Shown one piece after another: positions 22,007 to 34,913 of a stretch of DNA of 60,000 nucleotides. The position numbers and the translations under genes are program-made. Below the pieces are notes generated by a model that did not search any database, was not told where the DNA came from, and saw only the letters and a program-made list of their open reading frames with translations. Where the stretch lies: assembly GCF_001949145.1 (NCBI RefSeq), contig NW_019091364.1, positions 1,550,516 to 1,610,515 on the forward strand. The letters are read 5' to 3'. This DNA comes from Acanthaster planci. Its lineage: Eukaryota; Echinodermata; Asteroidea; Valvatida; Acanthasteridae. Position 1 is the stretch's first letter; every line of letters begins with the position of its first letter.

Positions 22007-23134
22007 TAATGGGTATTTTGTCCTTTACTGACGCACATCGATAAAACACTCCATGCTCAGTGCTGTCCCTAAGTTCGAGAAGAGGTTAAATGCGGCCGTA
22101 AACGCAGTTTCGCCGTTAATGCAAATGAACATACATCTTGGCTGTGATAGCAGTCAACAGCTTGAAGATGCAATAACATGAAGAAGCAAAACCAAACCAA
22201 GCGAAATGTCTTCTGCAGCAAGACCCCGACCGGCCGAATGACGCAAATAAGACGTCGGATCGTAAACTGTGTCGAGCCCTAGTTTATTCAACCTCGCTGT
22301 CTGAGCCGCAGAAGAAAAGCTTTGCTTCGACCAACATGAGCATCACACTGAAAGATTTGTGATGGGGGGGGGGAACTTACTGCGAAAATAACTAGTGGGC
22401 CAATAAGCAATCAATACACCCTCTCTTTTGGTAAGGAGCTGTACCGGACGTCAATTTACTGTTATCTCCGAAATTGCTAAATTTGCTAAAGAGGAATATG
22501 GGTTTACAAATTGAGCATTTTAGTGCCCTAGATTTCTCCGGTTCTCGAAAGATTTGGCGTTGATCAAGTTTGGCGTCATGTATTTTCTCTGCCTCTGCTT
22601 TTACGAGGATACACGCTCTCTCACGGATGCCGTATTACCATGGCTTCATGGGGATAAACCGTGTCTGAGTACCGAGCAGTGTGGATGTCATCATCTCGAG
22701 GCGGAACCCTAAATTGCAATGGGTAAAAATGGGATTCGGAGTGAAAAATTGAATGTGACACTTTGATGAATGCCCGCCCCAGGAGAGTTGTGGATTTTAT
22801 CATTTCCTCGTGAAAAGTCCCCTGCGCTCGAGTGGTGCTCGCCAGAACAACACATTTTTTCGATGTCTGAAGCGTTCAATTGCTATGCTTCTGTCTGCAT
22901 CTGCGTTGTGACGACCATGACAGGAATTCCATTACTGCGGTCGTTCATTTTGATGGGAACCCTTTAGGAAGGCAATGGTGTTGCAATCAAGGTTGTTATG
23001 TGCTTCATGTTATGTATTCAATAATAAATCTTACATGTGGATGGAACAATTTACCAAACTTTATGATTCCCTTGTAAAGAAAACTCCCAATTTTCCAGAA
23101 TATGTTTAACAGTATATTTAGCCTATATCTTTAA
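22007..23134. other. Non-coding stretch, nothing recognised
   Basis: Short frames only. A G10 run lies at 22364-22373 next to a GTAAGT on the minus strand that has no convincing exon behind it. Confidence 0.45.
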
Positions 23135-23390
23135 AGGCGCATATGCCCAGCGTGGTGAATACGGTTTGTAACTCCCGATCACAGGGTTGGGGTTCGAATC
23201 CACCAGCAGTTAATATTCTGTAACCATGGGCAAGTCACTCTAAGGTAATTTGGCTCACTTTCTCCGGGATTATAAATGCGTACCGGTACTGGAGGGTAGA
23301 GACGGGACATTGAGGCGATGAATGGGGGGTTGTGGTGATGGACATTATTGTACGAGTGCCTCGAAACAGCGCCACTATTTGATTATGTGG
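23135..23390 (+). repeat. tRNA-related SINE with MIR/CORE-like body
   Basis: The head has CCCAGCGTGGTGAATACGG and a B box GGTTCGAATCC at 23191-23201. It is followed by CATGGGCAAGTCACTCTAA and GGCTCACTTTCTCCGGG. These align by eye with the MIR CORE segment (the vertebrate consensus has TTGGGCAAGTCACTTAACC, then CTCAGTTTCCTC). A tail block GAGTGCCTCGAAACAGCGCC resembles the AAGCGCCTTGA motif near the 3' end of such SINEs. It directly precedes copy B of dispersed repeat family 1. Confidence 0.75.
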
Positions 23391-23442
23391 TGTACATAGT
23401 ATGTCAGTCCATGTTTGAATTCGGGAGTTCTCGCTATGGACT

Positions 23443-23677
23443 CCGAGCTGGACCAAGAAAGGGTGCAATTTTCCCAGCAACGAAGGCTCCTTTGCATGGT
23501 ACAACTGCGTATCGCTGGTTCACGAACGACTATGAAACGCAAGCGTTGCAGTCGCATAGCTACTGACAAAATGAACACTCCCGACCAACATGACTCTTTG
23601 CAACCGATGAGGGGGTTGCTTCTGCTCAGGGTGGATAAGAAAAATAACACATTGGATGGACTTCCGTCTTCATTTTG
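23443..23677 (+). repeat. Dispersed repeat family 1, copy B
   Basis: It is the longest match to copy A at 644-876 (minus). It runs from CGAGCTGGACCAAGAAAGGG to CCGTCTTCATTTTG, with high identity throughout. The shared 3' boundary defines an element end. An 87-codon frame crosses it (QPMRGLLLLRVDKKNNTLDG), also intact in copy A but absent in the other copies. Confidence 0.88.
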
Positions 23678-24512
23678 ATATGAAGATTTCTTCAAGTTGG
23701 CCCCAATCAAAATGAATCGATGGCTAGCCTCTAAGCATCTGAGCGGACAGCCACGCGTAACCTTTACATGTTGCTTGGTCCGCCTGCCTCGATCCGTTAC
23801 CATTACTGCCCCATAATTGGCGCGAAGGAGAACCAGAAATTGTGACAAATTATTCTAACCATTCATCCAAATTGGAGGCTCTGGGCAGGCCAGTCTGCGG
23901 ACTGGAGCATGCCTTCACATCTACGCCGCCTATCCACCGACAAATTTGAACTGGAAATAAATCGTCCCCAGAACCATAAATCCATGGGCACTTATATAGA
24001 AATAAGCCTCGGCTAGAGGCCAAGCTGGAGTACCAATGTAATTTATGGGCCAAATTGAATAAAAGCAAAACAAGATCTTTCGGGATAGGTCCGGGCAACC
24101 TAATGAACAATGGCAACCGATCAACTCCGGTCTCGGTAATCAAATCAAACTCGGACTAATTAGATGAAGCACTGCCGGATCGATAAGACAACGGGGAAAA
24201 AGGAGGCCGTTCCCGGTGCTTTCGTCGGAAGGATCAGCTCGGCCGCGTCCCCATTCTTGGTGTCCTTTCTTCACCGTAGCCCCAATTTCCCAGGTCTCAT
24301 CTTCGGGTGGAGAGCTCGTCAGTCTCGTCCGGCTGCTGTCGCGCTTAATTTGAGTCAGAACCTGACTCTGTCCGCTGCAATTACAACTCGACCCCTTCTG
24401 TAGATCCTGTTACCTTCCGCGAACCAGTAATGCTTTATTTTGATTTCCCTAAACCTGAAGCCAAACTTCAGCCTGAGACAACCAAATGGCGACATAATCT
24501 TCCCTATCTATA

Positions 24513-24656
24513 AAACAAACAAACAAATATACAAACAAATAATCAAACACTCCTACAAACAAACAAACAACCCAACAAACACCCCAACAAACAAACAAAC
24601 AAACAAACAACCCCAACAACCCCAACAACCCAACAAACAAATAAAGATACCACAAC
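24513..24656. repeat. (CAAA)n microsatellite
   Basis: CAAA, CAAAT and CCCAACAA units occupy about 140 bp. Overlapping frames (Asn/Lys/Gln-rich plus strand, Phe/Val/Cys-rich minus strand) are translations of the repeat. Confidence 0.95.
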
Positions 24657-25009
24657 AAAACATAACTGTTAAGCCAAAATATATCATACAGTCTCCATCC
24701 ACCCTTGGCTAACTCCCCCTTCATCTGCCTCTTCAGACAACCTTCACCTGCAATTGCCAAGACTAAAATCCCAAACGGTCGTCACCATTGTGTTGGCAGC
24801 AACTGGACGCACTTTAAGGTTCCGAAGGCAGTTTATCGAGTGGTTTGACAAGTCCCTTATAGCCATCACCGATTCGTGCAAACGCTGTTTGTGAGCCACC
24901 TTTAAATAGATTGGAGCATCTAATTTTACGTGGACACGAACCCCCTTTCTTGTCATTCTTCCCAGTAGGAACTCTCGAGATGGTTTGACAGTAGATGACA
25001 GCCCCCCTT

Positions 25010-25417
25010 TCAACCGTAACCGTAAACCCTGACGAATTCATGCCCTGACACGGCACGTGCGGTGACTTCTTGCGGGACAAAAAAGGGCATAATTGTTGTT
25101 TTTCGCCCTCCGAACAATGAAAAAATATCAGCACTTTGGATGTTACTGAAAGGAGAAAAAGATGAGCTAGAAGAAGCAGCCACGTTGCGCCGACGCCGGG
25201 GGAGAATCGGTGGTGGACGGATTGAGGGGTGCCAGCGCTGAGACAACATTCGCGCCTTTTGAGTACACCTCTGAGTCAACATGACGGAGAGACTGTAGCT
25301 AGGGGTCGAGCTGTGAGGAGGCAGGGGTGACGACAGGGTCAAGGGAAGTGCCGATAAGATGATAAGGACGGTTGCTACCATGATTGATGAGGACAAGGGA
25401 GGAGAGGATACAGGCAC
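25010..25417 (-). CDS. Doubtful ORF in a biased tract
   Basis: A 135-codon minus-strand frame has an internal Met followed by a hydrophobic run (MVATVLIILSALPLTLSS) resembling a signal peptide, then a Ser/Pro-rich part, a PRRRR basic site and a Ser run. A strong acceptor-like CTTTTTCTCCTTTCAG lies inside it at about 25145-25160. The surrounding DNA (25150-25900) is strongly purine-biased on the plus strand, which alone can create such Ser/Pro/Leu frames. No homologue is recognised. Confidence 0.12.
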   Translation of the reverse strand: MPVSSPPLSSSIMVATVLIILSALPLTLSSPLPPHSSTPSYSLSVMLTQRCTQKARMLSQRWHPSIRPPPILPRRRRNVAASSSSSFSPFSNIQSADIFSLFGGRKTTIMPFFVPQEVTARAVSGHEFVRVYGYG

Positions 25418-25900
25418 GACTGAAAGCGCAAGGCTGTCCGGGGTGGGGTAATATTAGAAACAAGGAGGTAGTGTTGAAATGATGAGGTGGGCTTATGAAG
25501 ACGATTCTCTCCGTGTCAACAAGGATGGAGGTGTAAGTTGAGGGAGACAGCTGTGAAAACGAAAAAAAGGAGAAGAGCTGAGGATGAAATAGCATGAGGA
25601 TGGGTTGTCAAGGTGATAACTGTCGGTGGAAAGAAAATTGACGTGCGTGACGGGGCCGACAAGGCGATGGGGTGGACTGACTGGGCGACAGTGACGATCT
25701 TGCGACTATGGTAGAGGCAGCGACGGTGCTCATTATGATGAGAAAAGTGTTGGAGGTGAAGTTAGCGGTGATGCGCGAACAATAATGGTGATGATGATCG
25801 CAGAAACAGTGAAGGGAACGTTCGAGCGACGACCATCTTGTCCGCGGCCGGTCGATTATGTCCTGGTAACTTGTGCACAAAATACATACCGGGTACCAGG
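25150..25900 (+). repeat. Purine-rich degenerate tract (GATGA/GGTGA words)
   Basis: About 750 bp on the plus strand are enriched in GAGG, GATGA, GGTGA and GTGA words without a fixed period. All minus-strand frames here are Ser/Pro/His-rich as a result. It looks like a decayed trinucleotide-type simple repeat. Confidence 0.5.
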
Positions 25901-26719
25901 CAAAATCGACTGGTGGTTAGCGACTAGTCACTGCTCGAACGTACCCTAAGATACACATTGACGAAATCACAGGGAAGTGAAAGGGGGTGGTCGGGGTAAC
26001 GGGCACGGAAATTTGGAAATGACCCAGACAAACATCTCAAATGCACGTGGACAACATGAGACGTGACCGCGTGACGATGCCAACATAAGCACTTCCATGA
26101 CCGGAGTCACACAGCTACACATCCAGCTCGATCAATGGTCCATGTCCTATACGAACACAGTCATGTGGGGGTGTTGTAACATAAGAGTAAATCGAGTTAT
26201 TAACGGCTTGTTGAAGACACCCTCGGCAGAGTTCCATCCGCTCCTCTCGGCTCTCTGGTTACTTAAGAAGTTTGAGTTGCCATTAGCAGAAATCTGTCGA
26301 CTTGTTTGCTTCTTAAGTCTGCATTTTTATTCTTTTCATTTCTTCTTTCTGTTACCAGCAGAGAATTAAAAGGGTCAGAATGTGATAGATGACGCCTCTG
26401 ACGTCATTCTGTGACATCAGGACGGGCTGCTCATCGTCAAAGAGGTCAGTGACCTTAAAGCAGAAGCGACATGACGTCGGGGATTTCATTTTTATAATCG
26501 GTGGGGCGCCTGGGGCACAAATGTATCGCGTGGGTCACCTTGGGACTTATAAACTGAAGCGGCTCGGAGTGAACGTGCAAAGTACTTTTAAACCATTATA
26601 CACGGGCAATGACATTGGGCTCGAGGACATGCTCATGAACGCAAAGCCTTTTGCGAGTAAAATTTGAATAAAATCTGGTATACACTGAGTAATCCGATTG
26701 CACATAAGAGTAACAATTT

Positions 26720-26913
26720 GAATTCCAAGGACTAAAGACAATGTTGCTGTACCTCGTGCTTCGAGGCAAGCTTTTGCGTAGCGACCACCATCTCTGGAAT
26801 GGACTGGTTCCTTGGTGCCCTTCTTATCGATTGGAAAAAGTGAATTGGTGCATAAAAGCTTGCCCCGAATCACGAGGTACAGCAACAGTGTCTTTAGTAA
26901 CTATGGAGAATTC
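26720..26913. repeat. Foldback element with about 55-bp arms
   Basis: Arms 26720-26775 and about 26854-26913 are reverse complements. The best part reads AAAGACAATGTTGCTGTACC at the left, mirrored by GGTACAGCAACAGTGTCTTT at the right, followed inwards by AGCTTTT and AAAAGCT. Outer ends are GAATTC on both sides. The loop is about 78 bp. MITE-like. Confidence 0.88.
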
Positions 26914-28110
26914 AAAGTGTTGGGTTGTCATGAATTTAAAGAATTCACTGTATCAGATTTTATTCAAATTTAACTCACAAAGGGCTTATGTGACAGAGCC
27001 TGATTTAGTACATTGACTGTACTCAAACCTTTGGGACTGGAATCGCAGTAATTGATTTATTTAAACTGCCTTAGCGGGACTAGGAGCTGAATCGAGGACA
27101 GTTCGACACCTTTTTGAAATCAATTTTTTTTCAATTACAAAACAGGGAAATTAATAACTACAGTGAAATTACAACAAGCCTAATTCATTTTTGAAAGTAG
27201 TTAAAAAGGATCTGTGCTATTCTGGTACTGGGTGATCGGACATCTGGAAACGGTGAGTTGGTTAGAGTTAATACCAAAATTTAGAGGAAGCTAGTCTCCA
27301 CAGTTGTGAAATGGAAAAAAGATTGGCACCGAATGCAAGGCACAGGTGTCTACGTCTGATGAGCAGGTGAGGGAGATTTTGAAGAATTACACAGAAAATC
27401 ATAGGAAATATGACTGCAGACTTTGAGATCATAATTACAGAGGAAATTAATAAATACATGTAAAACTGGAATTATAGCAACAAAATGGTCCATAGAAACC
27501 GACCCTTTTCAGTTGCACAGGTCATAATGGTTACATGGACTTAATCAGGGTGGCATTGCGCAGGGTGTCGCCGTGAGGAATACTGCGTATAATGTGGGCG
27601 TGACAGTTAAAGAGCAACTCGGCGACATTTCAGAGGAGAAATATAAGAAAATAAACAGCGGAGGCGAAGGAACCCATTTTTTCACGATACAGATGAAGTG
27701 AAGTATCAAGGACGACGCTGGGAGATGCCACTAAGAAACAGGATGGAGTTTGTCCCACGGGAGTAGCCAGGGGAAAGCTTCTTTCCTTAATCCCTCAAGA
27801 AAATAGCCTCGTGCATCATTCTTTTAGTCAGTTTGAATTACCGTTGCTACGTAATGTCCCCCACGCTTAACTGCCATGCAACTGTTGATTTGAAATTATT
27901 CGCTGAGTTGACAATTTCGAAAAAAAAAAGCGTGGGAGCTACAAGACGGATATCCAGACGCACTTTGCTCGGAATTGGATGGGAGCGGATTTGATTTTGT
28001 TGAGAAAATAAATTTCACTGCGGGGATGGCAAATCATGACACACTGCTCCGCGTCGAGTAAGTAACCCGCGGGTTAGTAGTAGAGAGTGCAATGCGCGCG
28101 CACGGCCACA
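26914..28110. other. AT-rich non-coding stretch
   Basis: No frame or repeat with support was seen. Confidence 0.5.
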
Positions 28111-28282
28111 GACCTTTATCATGATTCTGCCATGTTTGTCTTGTTCTTTGTAGCCCACTTGGCAATAGTAATACAACTTTACATTTGATAAAGGGGGACT
28201 GAATATTTTACCTTCCAGTCTCAATTTGGTTACACTGTTTCGGATGGTAGAAAAACAAGATGGCTGCTCCATGACAGAGGTC
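28111..28282 (-). repeat. TIR MITE family 3, copy 1
   Basis: The 172-bp element has terminal inverted repeats GACCTTTATCATG and its counterpart CATGACAGAGGTC. Internal words (AGCCATCTTG, GTGTAACCAAAYTGA) match 47631-47807 end to end in the opposite orientation. No coding capacity. Confidence 0.9.
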
Positions 28283-30946
28283 TGTAGCTCATGACACAAA
28301 CCTGTAGCGTCTGCGCGCAGGCGCAGTGCATACGGTGCTCAAGGGTCGCTATACCTCGTTCTTAGTTGTCGTTGAGGGGGCAACTCCGTTCGGATTCCAC
28401 AAACAGCATTATCTCTTGGCAAAATTAATGTACCACTGTAGCATGCCACGCCAGTATTCCAATATATAAAGTAATAAATACTACCAGTTCGATGCCGAAC
28501 TCAACACCTTTAATTAACTCAATTGGAGGCTTGCTGTAATTAATACGACATCATTAGGATTCATTAATTTGATATTGCCAGGCGAAAATGGCATTGTAAC
28601 GACTATTTGGCGATATTAGGAACGGCGGCTTGTTTGACATTCAATCACTAAGCCTTCGGGTATTTCACCGAAGATAACTCTTTTAAGATCAGGTTGCCCA
28701 TCCTGTACAAATTTCATCCCACAGTCCAATCAGAAATCCACCGTGACTCAATTTCGTTTGTTCTACTTGGTACAAATTTTAAATTTGGGCCCAGATTCTT
28801 TCCGAGTTTTAAGTTTCCATAAGGGATCGTGTAGGGTGACACGTACGACGGAGCAGTGCCGAATTTCGTGTTTGGCGCAGGAAAGACACGCTTCAGAAAT
28901 TTACGAGCTCCGTACATGCAGCCGACGAGAACCAGGCAGAAGCATATTTCTTCACACTAAACTGCTTTCTGCTGACTCGCATCTTTCAGCGCTTTGCTAT
29001 ATCTCCGTCTGTAAGTTGCGCCCAAACATTCAGCTAACTTGACATTTCAAAATGGAATTATCTCACGAACAAGTTAAACGACAAACCTGTCACAAATTCT
29101 ACCTTAAAAACACTTAGCTTTACTGTCACAATTGACGTATGGCTCTCAGATTGGAACGTTCAAGGGGTAGAAGCAATTATAATTTTATTTTATTCTCCTG
29201 GCCACACGGCACGAGGCTGGCGCAATAGGCTCGGCTGTCAAACAACTCATACGAAACCTAAAGAAAACATTTTAATTCCATCAGAGTGATCGTATATATG
29301 TTTTTCAAGTGGATCTGATCCCGTGTTCAACCCCTACCGTTGTGTTTTTTCCCCCGCTCCATCTGCCAAATATCACCGGGATGTTTTCCCCATTTGTTCC
29401 GGTGACGTCCACTCCGTAACCCAACGCGCGACGGCAAGAAGTAATGAGACTCTTTTCCCCGCCAAATTGTTCTTGCACTTCTCCCTTTCACGGGCTATTA
29501 CTACAACCTCTGGTGCAGTTCAGACTGCGGACTTTGTCGACGCTGCAACAAATTTCTCTCTAGCGAGACCCCTGGCCTTTAATCATAACCGCCTCGTCAC
29601 GATCATTACTGACGAAGCTGTGTTTTATTATTTCAGGTAGAAATTCGATTATTGTGGGTGGGACGATTGGTTCGTCACGATTTCGCTTTGTTTACGACGG
29701 TTGCCGTTCACAGGATGGCTGAAGAACAGGGCAGTATCTGCCCAAACAACACAGGAAATGTTGAAGAAAAAAAGAATGCCATTTTCAAGATTGATCAGCT
29801 AGTCATGATCTCATTTGTCATAAAAGACGCTGCACTGCAATATGTGATACATCTCGCAGACGCCCTTGAGACAAGTGCTCCAGCTTTGTCCAAAAGCACA
29901 TTCACGGATGAATAATGGGAAGAATATTGCTTCATTAATAATTCAGGAAATCCGTGTACGGAGAGGAACAATCTCATCCCTTGTCCTTGGTATCATTCTC
30001 TCTACGCAAGGCTGACCATGAACGCGATACAGATATACCTTATCATTTGGTAGATAATTAAAACGGGCTGTCGTCTAGTCAGGTGTTGTGCCCGTTTTCC
30101 AGCAACTCAAACGCGTGTTCCACACAGAACGCGCACCTATGTGCTATTCCTATGTGCTAGGTCCTGTTATGACACTCCCTCATACCAAAACCAAAAGAAC
30201 CATATAATATGGTTATAAAACATGGCCTATCCCACCTAGTTCCGGGCCTAGAAAATTCACCACGCCCCTCATTCACTCTTTCTGAAAACTGGACCCCAAT
30301 TACACTACTGACCATAAGTAGAGATAAATTTTGCTCTTGAGGAGTGAATAAGATATTAAGAAAGAAAACTGCTCACTTTCCTCTAAGGGGTCCAAGTTTA
30401 CTGAAACCACTGGTCTGTATGACCTTTGAAAAATTAAAGGAATCGTGTACATTCTAAAAGTATCATTTTATGACTTGAGTGTATACATTCAAGCTCAACT
30501 TTATTAACGTTACGATGACTTCACACCTCATAGAGCAGGAAAAGGGGGAAACTTCCACAAGATTTCCATATTCATGCGCCAAAGCGTGATGTCATTCAAG
30601 GCAGAACAGGAATGTCTCACATAGCCTTGTGTATATTAATGTATCACACTTTTCTAAACTTTCTATTGAAAAGGTTCCACTTTATTCTTGGATTTCATGT
30701 TGAACACCTTGTTTGGACAAAGAGGTGACAAATATTTTCTTCAACACATTGGCGGGAGACTGAGATCAGGAGTGCCTACATCAAAATAGCGCCCTTTCGA
30801 TCCATTGATGAAAGTAAAGTTTCCAAGATATTGATAAAAATTATCACCGTTGTTTCACTTCAAATGAAAATAAGTGTATCGATCTTGTTTGTATTGTTTT
30901 AACATATACAGTAATTTGCATGAAAGTAAGTTGGACTGAATGAGCC
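28283..30946. other. Non-coding stretch with unassigned short frames
   Basis: The frame at 29715-29915 (plus) begins ATGGCTGAAGAACAGGG and encodes 66 residues (MAEEQGSICPNNTGNVEEKK at the start) with a stop. It has no recognisable domain and no splice evidence. Nothing else is supportable. Confidence 0.35.
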
Positions 30947-31143
30947 TCAAGCTGGACCAAGAGAGGGCGCAATTTTCTTAGCAACAGAGGCTCCTTTGGT
31001 AGGAACTGAACTTCGTTGGTTCACGAACGACTATAAAATGCACGCGCTACAGTCGCATCGCAGCAAAACAAAAACAAAAAATGAATACTCCCGACCAACA
31101 TGGCTTTTTTCAACAGATGGAGGGGTGCTTCTACTCGAGGCGG
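30947..31143 (+). repeat. Dispersed repeat family 1, copy C
   Basis: Shared words with the other copies are CAAGCTGGACCAAGAGAGGG, GGCTCCTTTGGTA, GGTTCACGAACGACTAT and CTCCCGACCAACATGGC. An inserted CAAAACAAAAAC differs from copies A and B. The segment after ACTCGAGGCGG is not shared. Confidence 0.85.
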
Positions 31144-32254
31144 TAACCATTCCATGTTTTCTTCAACTGCCAAAGCCAACCGTTTTAGCCACGATGCCTG
31201 GATGGCACCAGGAAGGAAATTTAACACCTAACGCAGGAACCACCGCAAACTTCGCAGCGAGCGGCTGGCTCGTGGATCTGCACGGGGGCCGTTCAACTTC
31301 TCAAACAACACAGCTGTACACATGTTGTAAATGGGTCATGATGGAATCACTATCCACACCGCTGGCTTACAAAAACACTTAAAGTCCGGTTACAATGACG
31401 TGGGCGTAAATATTAGCTTGGGGGGGGAGGCTGATAGTTTTACCAAGATGTCTTTCGTCCTCGGCAGGGCCATTGCTCAGGTTGACTTTTTTCTCCTCTC
31501 CAAAATTCCGCCGAATTGGATTTGGACAGGGCAGCCGCTGCACAACGACCGAAGATCTGTTCAAATATAGACAGATTCCCGCGAGATCACGCGCGATGTG
31601 CTTATTCAGCACGCACTATCGTTGACCAACTCGATCACGTCTGTTGAAATGATGAAGAGAGAACACAAAAAAGATCCCGAGCGTGCTGGTTTCCATCTCG
31701 GGTTAGAATAACACGATCACAGCTGAAGTTAGTCTTGGGGAACGGAGGGTATCCGCAGAGCGTATCTTTTGATGACCCAGTTGGCGGACTCTTGACAATT
31801 TCTGCCAGGGTGTTTTCTTAAGATGGTTATTGCTGGCTGCTCCCGGGAGCTTTTCAGTTTGTATTTTTACCGACGGCCCAGTGGGGAAATTGAACCGCAA
31901 GCTGTATAATAAAAAAAAACCCAGTTTTTCCCACCCGATTGTTTGCATCTGTTTGGAGGACAAGGAGAAGATATACAGCTAATTTTCGAGATGGGATATT
32001 TCCCAAGTTGAGGCTTCGATTCTTCGAGGACCTTATCACTTCAAATACCACTCGATGTCTCTCACATACGACGCTAATATAGGAGTTATTTCGTTCCTTT
32101 GACAGATGATAACCAGCTCTCAAATCACTCAAGACTCATGTACTCACCAACGCTATATAACAAACGGCACTTCATCTTGATTAATCCTGCTCATCGGGCC
32201 AAGAAAGTGTTCACGTGACTAGTGATCAGTTCCAGATATACGGCTCCTATTTCA
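31144..32254. other. Non-coding stretch with a weak 5'-exon-like signal
   Basis: On the minus strand ATGAAGTGCCGTTTGTTATA runs into a GTGAGT donor at 32144-32149, which could be a first exon of about nine codons. It has no supporting context. Other frames are unremarkable. Confidence 0.3.
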
Positions 32255-32264
32255 GAGTGGTTTT

Positions 32265-32335
32265 CACTCTTTTTGAGTGTATTTATGAGGGACTCACACT
32301 TTTTGAGAGTGAGTTTTTTTTTTCACTCTTTTGCA
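32265..32335. repeat. Cluster of CACTC/GAGTG mini-palindromes
   Basis: CACTCTTTTTGAGTG at 32265-32279 is a 5-bp-arm palindrome. ACTCACACTTTTTGAGAGTGAGT at 32292-32314 is another, and TTTCACTCTT follows at about 32322. The repeated alternating motif suggests a decayed foldback element. Confidence 0.6.
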
Positions 32336-34913
32336 TTTAGCCAGTGCAGCCCGGTACTTTTGTCAGACAGTCTGTGAAGCACAAGGCTCTTACCGTCTCG
32401 GCTCAAAGTAATGGAAAGTACTCAGAAACTCACACTCCCGCGATCTCTTAGAGACCTGCAGATGCCTCCAAAAAAGAGGCAAATCTACGGGCGAAAACAA
32501 AAGCCGAGCTTTCAGGAAGGGTCGTGGTCAATAATTGAGCCAAAACAATTCGTCAACACAGAAAAACTGTGCATTCACTTTGAAGCTTTTACGCACGACT
32601 TCGTATCCCGGGAACCCCGTTTCTCAAATTAAAAGGTTAAACCGTGAAAGGAAAGAACTTGCCACCTGTGTTGACGCAGCTTTCTCCGCTGGGCCAAATT
32701 GAAGAAACGATGGAGTAATTTTTCCCTCTTTTCCCTTTGATTAATTGCAAAGAGGTAAATATGGCAGAACATTATCGCGTGTCTCCGAACCTGGCAAGGG
32801 AACCAAATCGAAAGTAGAAGGTTCAAACAGGTTACGTAAACACTGAACAGTGTCAGAGCGAGGGGAAACTACAAGTGGGGAAGAGCTCCGTAGAATTTTT
32901 GGTAAACGTTGGCACACGGTCAATGATTGTGAAAAGCTAAATTTGCAGCACATCACGTGCAACCATGAAAAGAGTCGAGAAAAAAGGGGGGAGGGGGGAA
33001 AGAGATCAGCAGAAAAGACGAAAAGAGAATGAGAATCATCCCCTTCCGCCTTCATTGCGCAAGGAGGGCGCTTTGACCGTGGAAAATCCCGCTATAAAAA
33101 TCCTCACGACGCCTCTATATTACGTGCAGCATAGCTCCATTTTAGAGTTCACGCACAAACTAGGTTAATTATGTCAACACACTGCCTCCAACACAATGTT
33201 AGAGTTGCTGGGAACATAGAGCTATATAGGAAGGCGGCTCTGTGTTTGGACTGAGCGATAATTTTGTAGCTATATGGTACAACACTGCCACAGCGCCTAT
33301 ACGTCTATCAGCGTCGTTTTATCAAGCCCCCTCAAATGAGAACTTCAGGAATTCGGGATTTCGCTCGCTTGATACATGCAGTCACATAATTTGTTCCTGA
33401 CCCAAATCCCCATTTTTACAACGTGTGAGTTACCATTATTTACTTGGCTGAAACACTCTCTGTGGAGAAGCTTCATTTTGCCAAGGCACGGGTTGCCGTA
33501 AATATTTTTCAGTGCAGGCCTGAGGAATTAGCCGTGCCAGCTAATTTCGTCTGCGCCACACAAGTGACACAAAACACCACCTGCATTCGTTGCCCCCACT
33601 CAACGTATACAGCATAGATTAAATTCGGGTTTCAAGTTGTTGCTCCTTTTTTTTTCAATCCGCCAGAAAGACAACAATGATAAAATCCCCCGTGGCCGGT
33701 TTTTAATTAGCTCGACGTCGACACAAACAGATTTTTTTCTCCCTCGGCCACATGGTTTCCTACTTGGCGCAGAGGAACCGGTTCGTTGCACGTCACTGCC
33801 GGGCCACGGAACACAGCGTTGTGGTTCACAGGCAAGAAGCCGGCCCGCCGTCCTTCTAGACAAGAATAAATCGGCTTTCAAGGTTACCAGAACAAAACTG
33901 GAGCAGTTATATTAAAAACAGAACCAGCGTGTCAAAACAAAATCCTGCAAACATAGTCGTAAATTTTCACTCCGAATATTCCTTTTTAATCGTTCAAACA
34001 TCTAGGATTGACTTCAGATATGACCAGAACTCCAAGCCACGTGTCCGGTCAGCTGTAGTGTTAAAATAATCCAGCTGATTACACATAGGTCTACACAATA
34101 AGGCCAGTCATTCCAGCCACGTGTTAAACCAACTCTTCCTGTATCAGTTTTCCACATCCATTTTTTGTGATTTGTCTTTTAGAGAGTAGAATTAAAATAT
34201 TAAACATAATTCTTCAAAATTGGTTTTTATTATGAATAGCACGGTGTATTATTTGCACAAATGGCGGTGACAAACGCGAGCGTGAAACAAGCTATGGAGA
34301 TATTTACAATCCTCATTTGAAACTCTTGGAATCCGCGATTCGTGCTTTTCAACAGTTTGGTTGGACTAAAAACCCGAAAATGAAGATATCTGGAGTTTTA
34401 CTGTTGGCCAATTTTTCCCGCAGTTTTTTTTCTGTCACGTGAGGGCGCTTGAATCCCGTGGTGCAAACTGCGATACAAAACGACGGTGGAAGTCAAATTA
34501 CAAAACCCGGCAAAAACGTTTCACGAAATCCCGCCATGCATTTAGGGCCAGTTCGTAAATGATCACGCGGTAAGTGAAAATGCGTCCAACGTCGGCGAAG
34601 GCATGTGCGGATACGGAACCCGACCTAGCCAGACGAGTCACGACTCGCCAGAGCCACTTTCAGTCACAGGCCTTTGCCTTTGCCCGGCAGCAGTCAGAAG
34701 GCGCCCATCAACCTTTCATCCGCATAATGCCTACCTTGAACATCATGCCAAACATAAACAAAACAGAATCAGTCTGCTCTTTCTAATGCAAACGAAAACT
34801 GGAGAACAGGGGGAAATGACCTTGTTGAGACTCGTTTCATTTGATCCCCCTTTTTTCTTTACAGTGGAGTGTTTATGCTCACTTTCGCGATGAGAATGAA
34901 TCGCCCTTATACT
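32336..34913. other. Non-coding stretch, nothing recognised
   Basis: Short frames overlap on both strands without splice support. No repeat with another copy in the window was noticed. Confidence 0.45.
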
